DNA from: Bacillota bacterium
GTDB lineage: Bacteria > Bacillota_I > Bacilli_A > ML615J-28 > CAG-698
NCBI GenBank assembly: GCA_023422115.1
Contig: JAEZSA010000031.1
Coordinates: 1-5,697, forward strand
Length of the DNA stretch: 5,697 nt
Reading direction: 5' to 3'
Part shown: piece by piece, positions 4,713 through 5,697 of the stretch
How positions within the stretch are numbered: the stretch's first letter is position 1
Layout: each line of letters starts with the position of its first letter
Position numbers and translations under genes: made by a program
Notes under the pieces: generated by a model
Seen by the model: the letters and a program-made list of their open reading frames with translations, nothing else
The model's database searches: none
Told to the model about the DNA's origin: nothing

Positions 4713-5621
4713 TTAAGCAATAGCATTTCGATTAAATAATCCATAAATCTGTTTTACTCCTGTATAAGTAATAAAACACTGAGGATCAATTTGCCTTGCA
4801 ATATTCTTATATTCTTCTGCCTCATAACTCGATACAACTGTATCTAGAACATATTTTGTTTTGTTTGTAAAGCCACCAACAGCAGTATAAATTGTGATAC
4901 CATGGTTAAATTTACCTATCAGTGCTTCGCGCATACGATTTTTCTCTTCGGTGATGATACTAACCTTCATATATTTATAGATTGTATGCACCTTATCTAG
5001 TACTAGAATACCAATAATTAGACGAATAATTGTATAAATAGAAGTTTCAATTGTTCCAACAAAGCCTGATGCCAATATGATGGCTAAATCTACACTAAGA
5101 GAAAATTTTGCAAACGAAATGTTTTTTTTGAATGAAACATATTGACTAATGATGTCCATTCCTCCCGTAGAAGATCCAACCCGAAGAGCAATTCCACAGC
5201 CCAGTCCAGTAAGTAGACCTCCAAGAACAGAAAGTAATAATTTATCCTCTGCTAAACCAACAAATGGATCTACACCAAAGTTTGTCTTTAAATATTCTAA
5301 TAAAGCAATAAACACTGTCTGCATTACAATAGAACCAATACTTAGCAATGCAAATCGTTTACTAACACCCTTATAACCAATTAAAAATAAAGGCACGTTT
5401 AAAATAGCAATGAAGATACTTTTAAATCCTGTTATTTGTCTCCCTGTCATTTTTATCATAATTGTTTCAATGATTTGAGAAATACCCGTAACTCCACCAG
5501 CATAAAATGAACCAAGGTCTAAAATCCAAACAATCGCGATACAATAAATTAAAGTACCGACTAGCATTCCAGAAACAACAGAAACATTACGCTTTTTGAA
5601 AAAATTAATAATGTTGTTCAT
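4713..5621 (-). CDS. YitT family membrane protein (DUF161 + DUF2179)
   Basis: This is a multi-pass inner membrane protein of 302 residues, the usual length for the family. About six hydrophobic segments are visible (roughly 15-35, 66-82, 90-110, 128-148, 172-190, 195-212). Family hallmarks are AGGVTGISQII (41-51) in the first repeat and RVGSSTGGMDII (147-158) in the second; these are the two related glycine-rich motifs of the YitT membrane domain. After the last helix a cytoplasmic DUF2179 domain (about 216-296) begins KVSIITEEK and contains HGITIYTAVGGFT. The molecular role of most YitT proteins is unknown, and I do not assign a substrate. The start ATG has AGAAGG 7 nt upstream. That site overlaps the stop codon of a preceding partial reading frame, so the gene is probably second or later in an operon that ends at its terminator. 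Confidence 0.92.
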   Translation of the reverse strand: MNNIINFFKKRNVSVVSGMLVGTLIYCIAIVWILDLGSFYAGGVTGISQIIETIMIKMTGRQITGFKSIFIAILNVPLFLIGYKGVSKRFALLSIGSIVMQTVFIALLEYLKTNFGVDPFVGLAEDKLLLSVLGGLLTGLGCGIALRVGSSTGGMDIISQYVSFKKNISFAKFSLSVDLAIILASGFVGTIETSIYTIIRLIIGILVLDKVHTIYKYMKVSIITEEKNRMREALIGKFNHGITIYTAVGGFTNKTKYVLDTVVSSYEAEEYKNIARQIDPQCFITYTGVKQIYGLFNRNAIA

Positions 5622-5632
5622 AAATCTACCTT

Positions 5633-5697
5633 CTAGCTTATTTTTGCAAAGTTGTTTTCTTTTATAACTTGTAATACTTCTAAGCTATCCTTAGAAC
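5633..5697 (-). CDS. C-terminal end of an unidentified upstream gene (partial)
   Basis: From the window edge, one minus-strand frame stays open for 20 codons and ends at TAG (5633-5635). It reads as an amphipathic helix-like tail (SKDSLEVLQVIK... ending NNFAKIS). The other two frames hit stops at once. The stop lies 11 nt before the YitT-family start and overlaps its ribosome binding site, a typical operon junction. The stretch is too short to identify a family, and a chance open frame cannot be fully excluded. Confidence 0.5.
   Translation of the reverse strand, partial: SKDSLEVLQVIKENNFAKIS

Noticed and set aside
5149..5376. Plus-strand 75-codon open frame
   Set aside because: It lies antisense to the YitT membrane domain; its Pro/Ser/Arg-rich translation is typical of a shadow frame.
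1..5697. CRISPR arrays, insertion sequences, tRNA or rRNA genes
   Set aside because: I saw no regularly spaced repeats, transposase genes, flanking terminal repeats, or tRNA/rRNA-like segments on either strand.

Overview
The window is AT-rich and every gene I can support lies on the minus strand. It reads as chromosomal core sequence from a low-GC, monoderm Bacillota-type bacterium. Reasons: strong AGGAGG-like ribosome binding sites, sigma-A type promoters, short U-tract terminators, the rplM-rpsI ribosomal operon with a leader, and a CiaR/CiaH-like two-component system. The Trp codons I checked are TGG and one gene ends in TGA, which fits the standard bacterial code. I cannot fix the genus; a lineage near Erysipelotrichia, Izemoplasmatales or Haloplasmatales is only a guess.

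Layout in the direction of transcription (high to low coordinates). At the right edge is the last 20 codons of an unidentified gene, then a YitT/DUF2179 membrane protein (4713-5621) with its own terminator. Next comes a small MazG/RS21-C6-like all-alpha NTP pyrophosphohydrolase (4320-4646) with an extended -10 promoter. It is followed by a complete heliorhodopsin (3424-4209) with its own promoter and a terminator hairpin. Then comes the ribosomal protein operon rplM-rpsI (L13, S9; 2309-3152), driven by a near-consensus promoter through an ~88-nt leader that resembles the L13 autoregulatory leader, and closed by a strong terminator. Last is a two-component operon: an OmpR-family regulator (1497-2171) overlapping a sensor histidine kinase (107-1513), closed by a perfect 10-bp terminator hairpin at the left edge.

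The two most interesting items are these. First, the 261-residue seven-helix protein is a heliorhodopsin. It keeps the retinal-binding lysine (K247), the counterion glutamate (E112) and the two family histidines (H19, H84). It is a probable light sensor or light-driven membrane protein, and no retinal-synthesis gene is in view. Second, the regulator resembles streptococcal CiaR, especially around its recognition helix, and a direct repeat TTTAAG-N5-ATTAAG sits 9 bp upstream of its own TATAAT box. That is the layout known for pneumococcal CiaR targets, so this may be a conserved autoregulatory site outside streptococci. Nothing in the sequence ties the heliorhodopsin to the two-component system beyond proximity; the ribosomal operon separates them.
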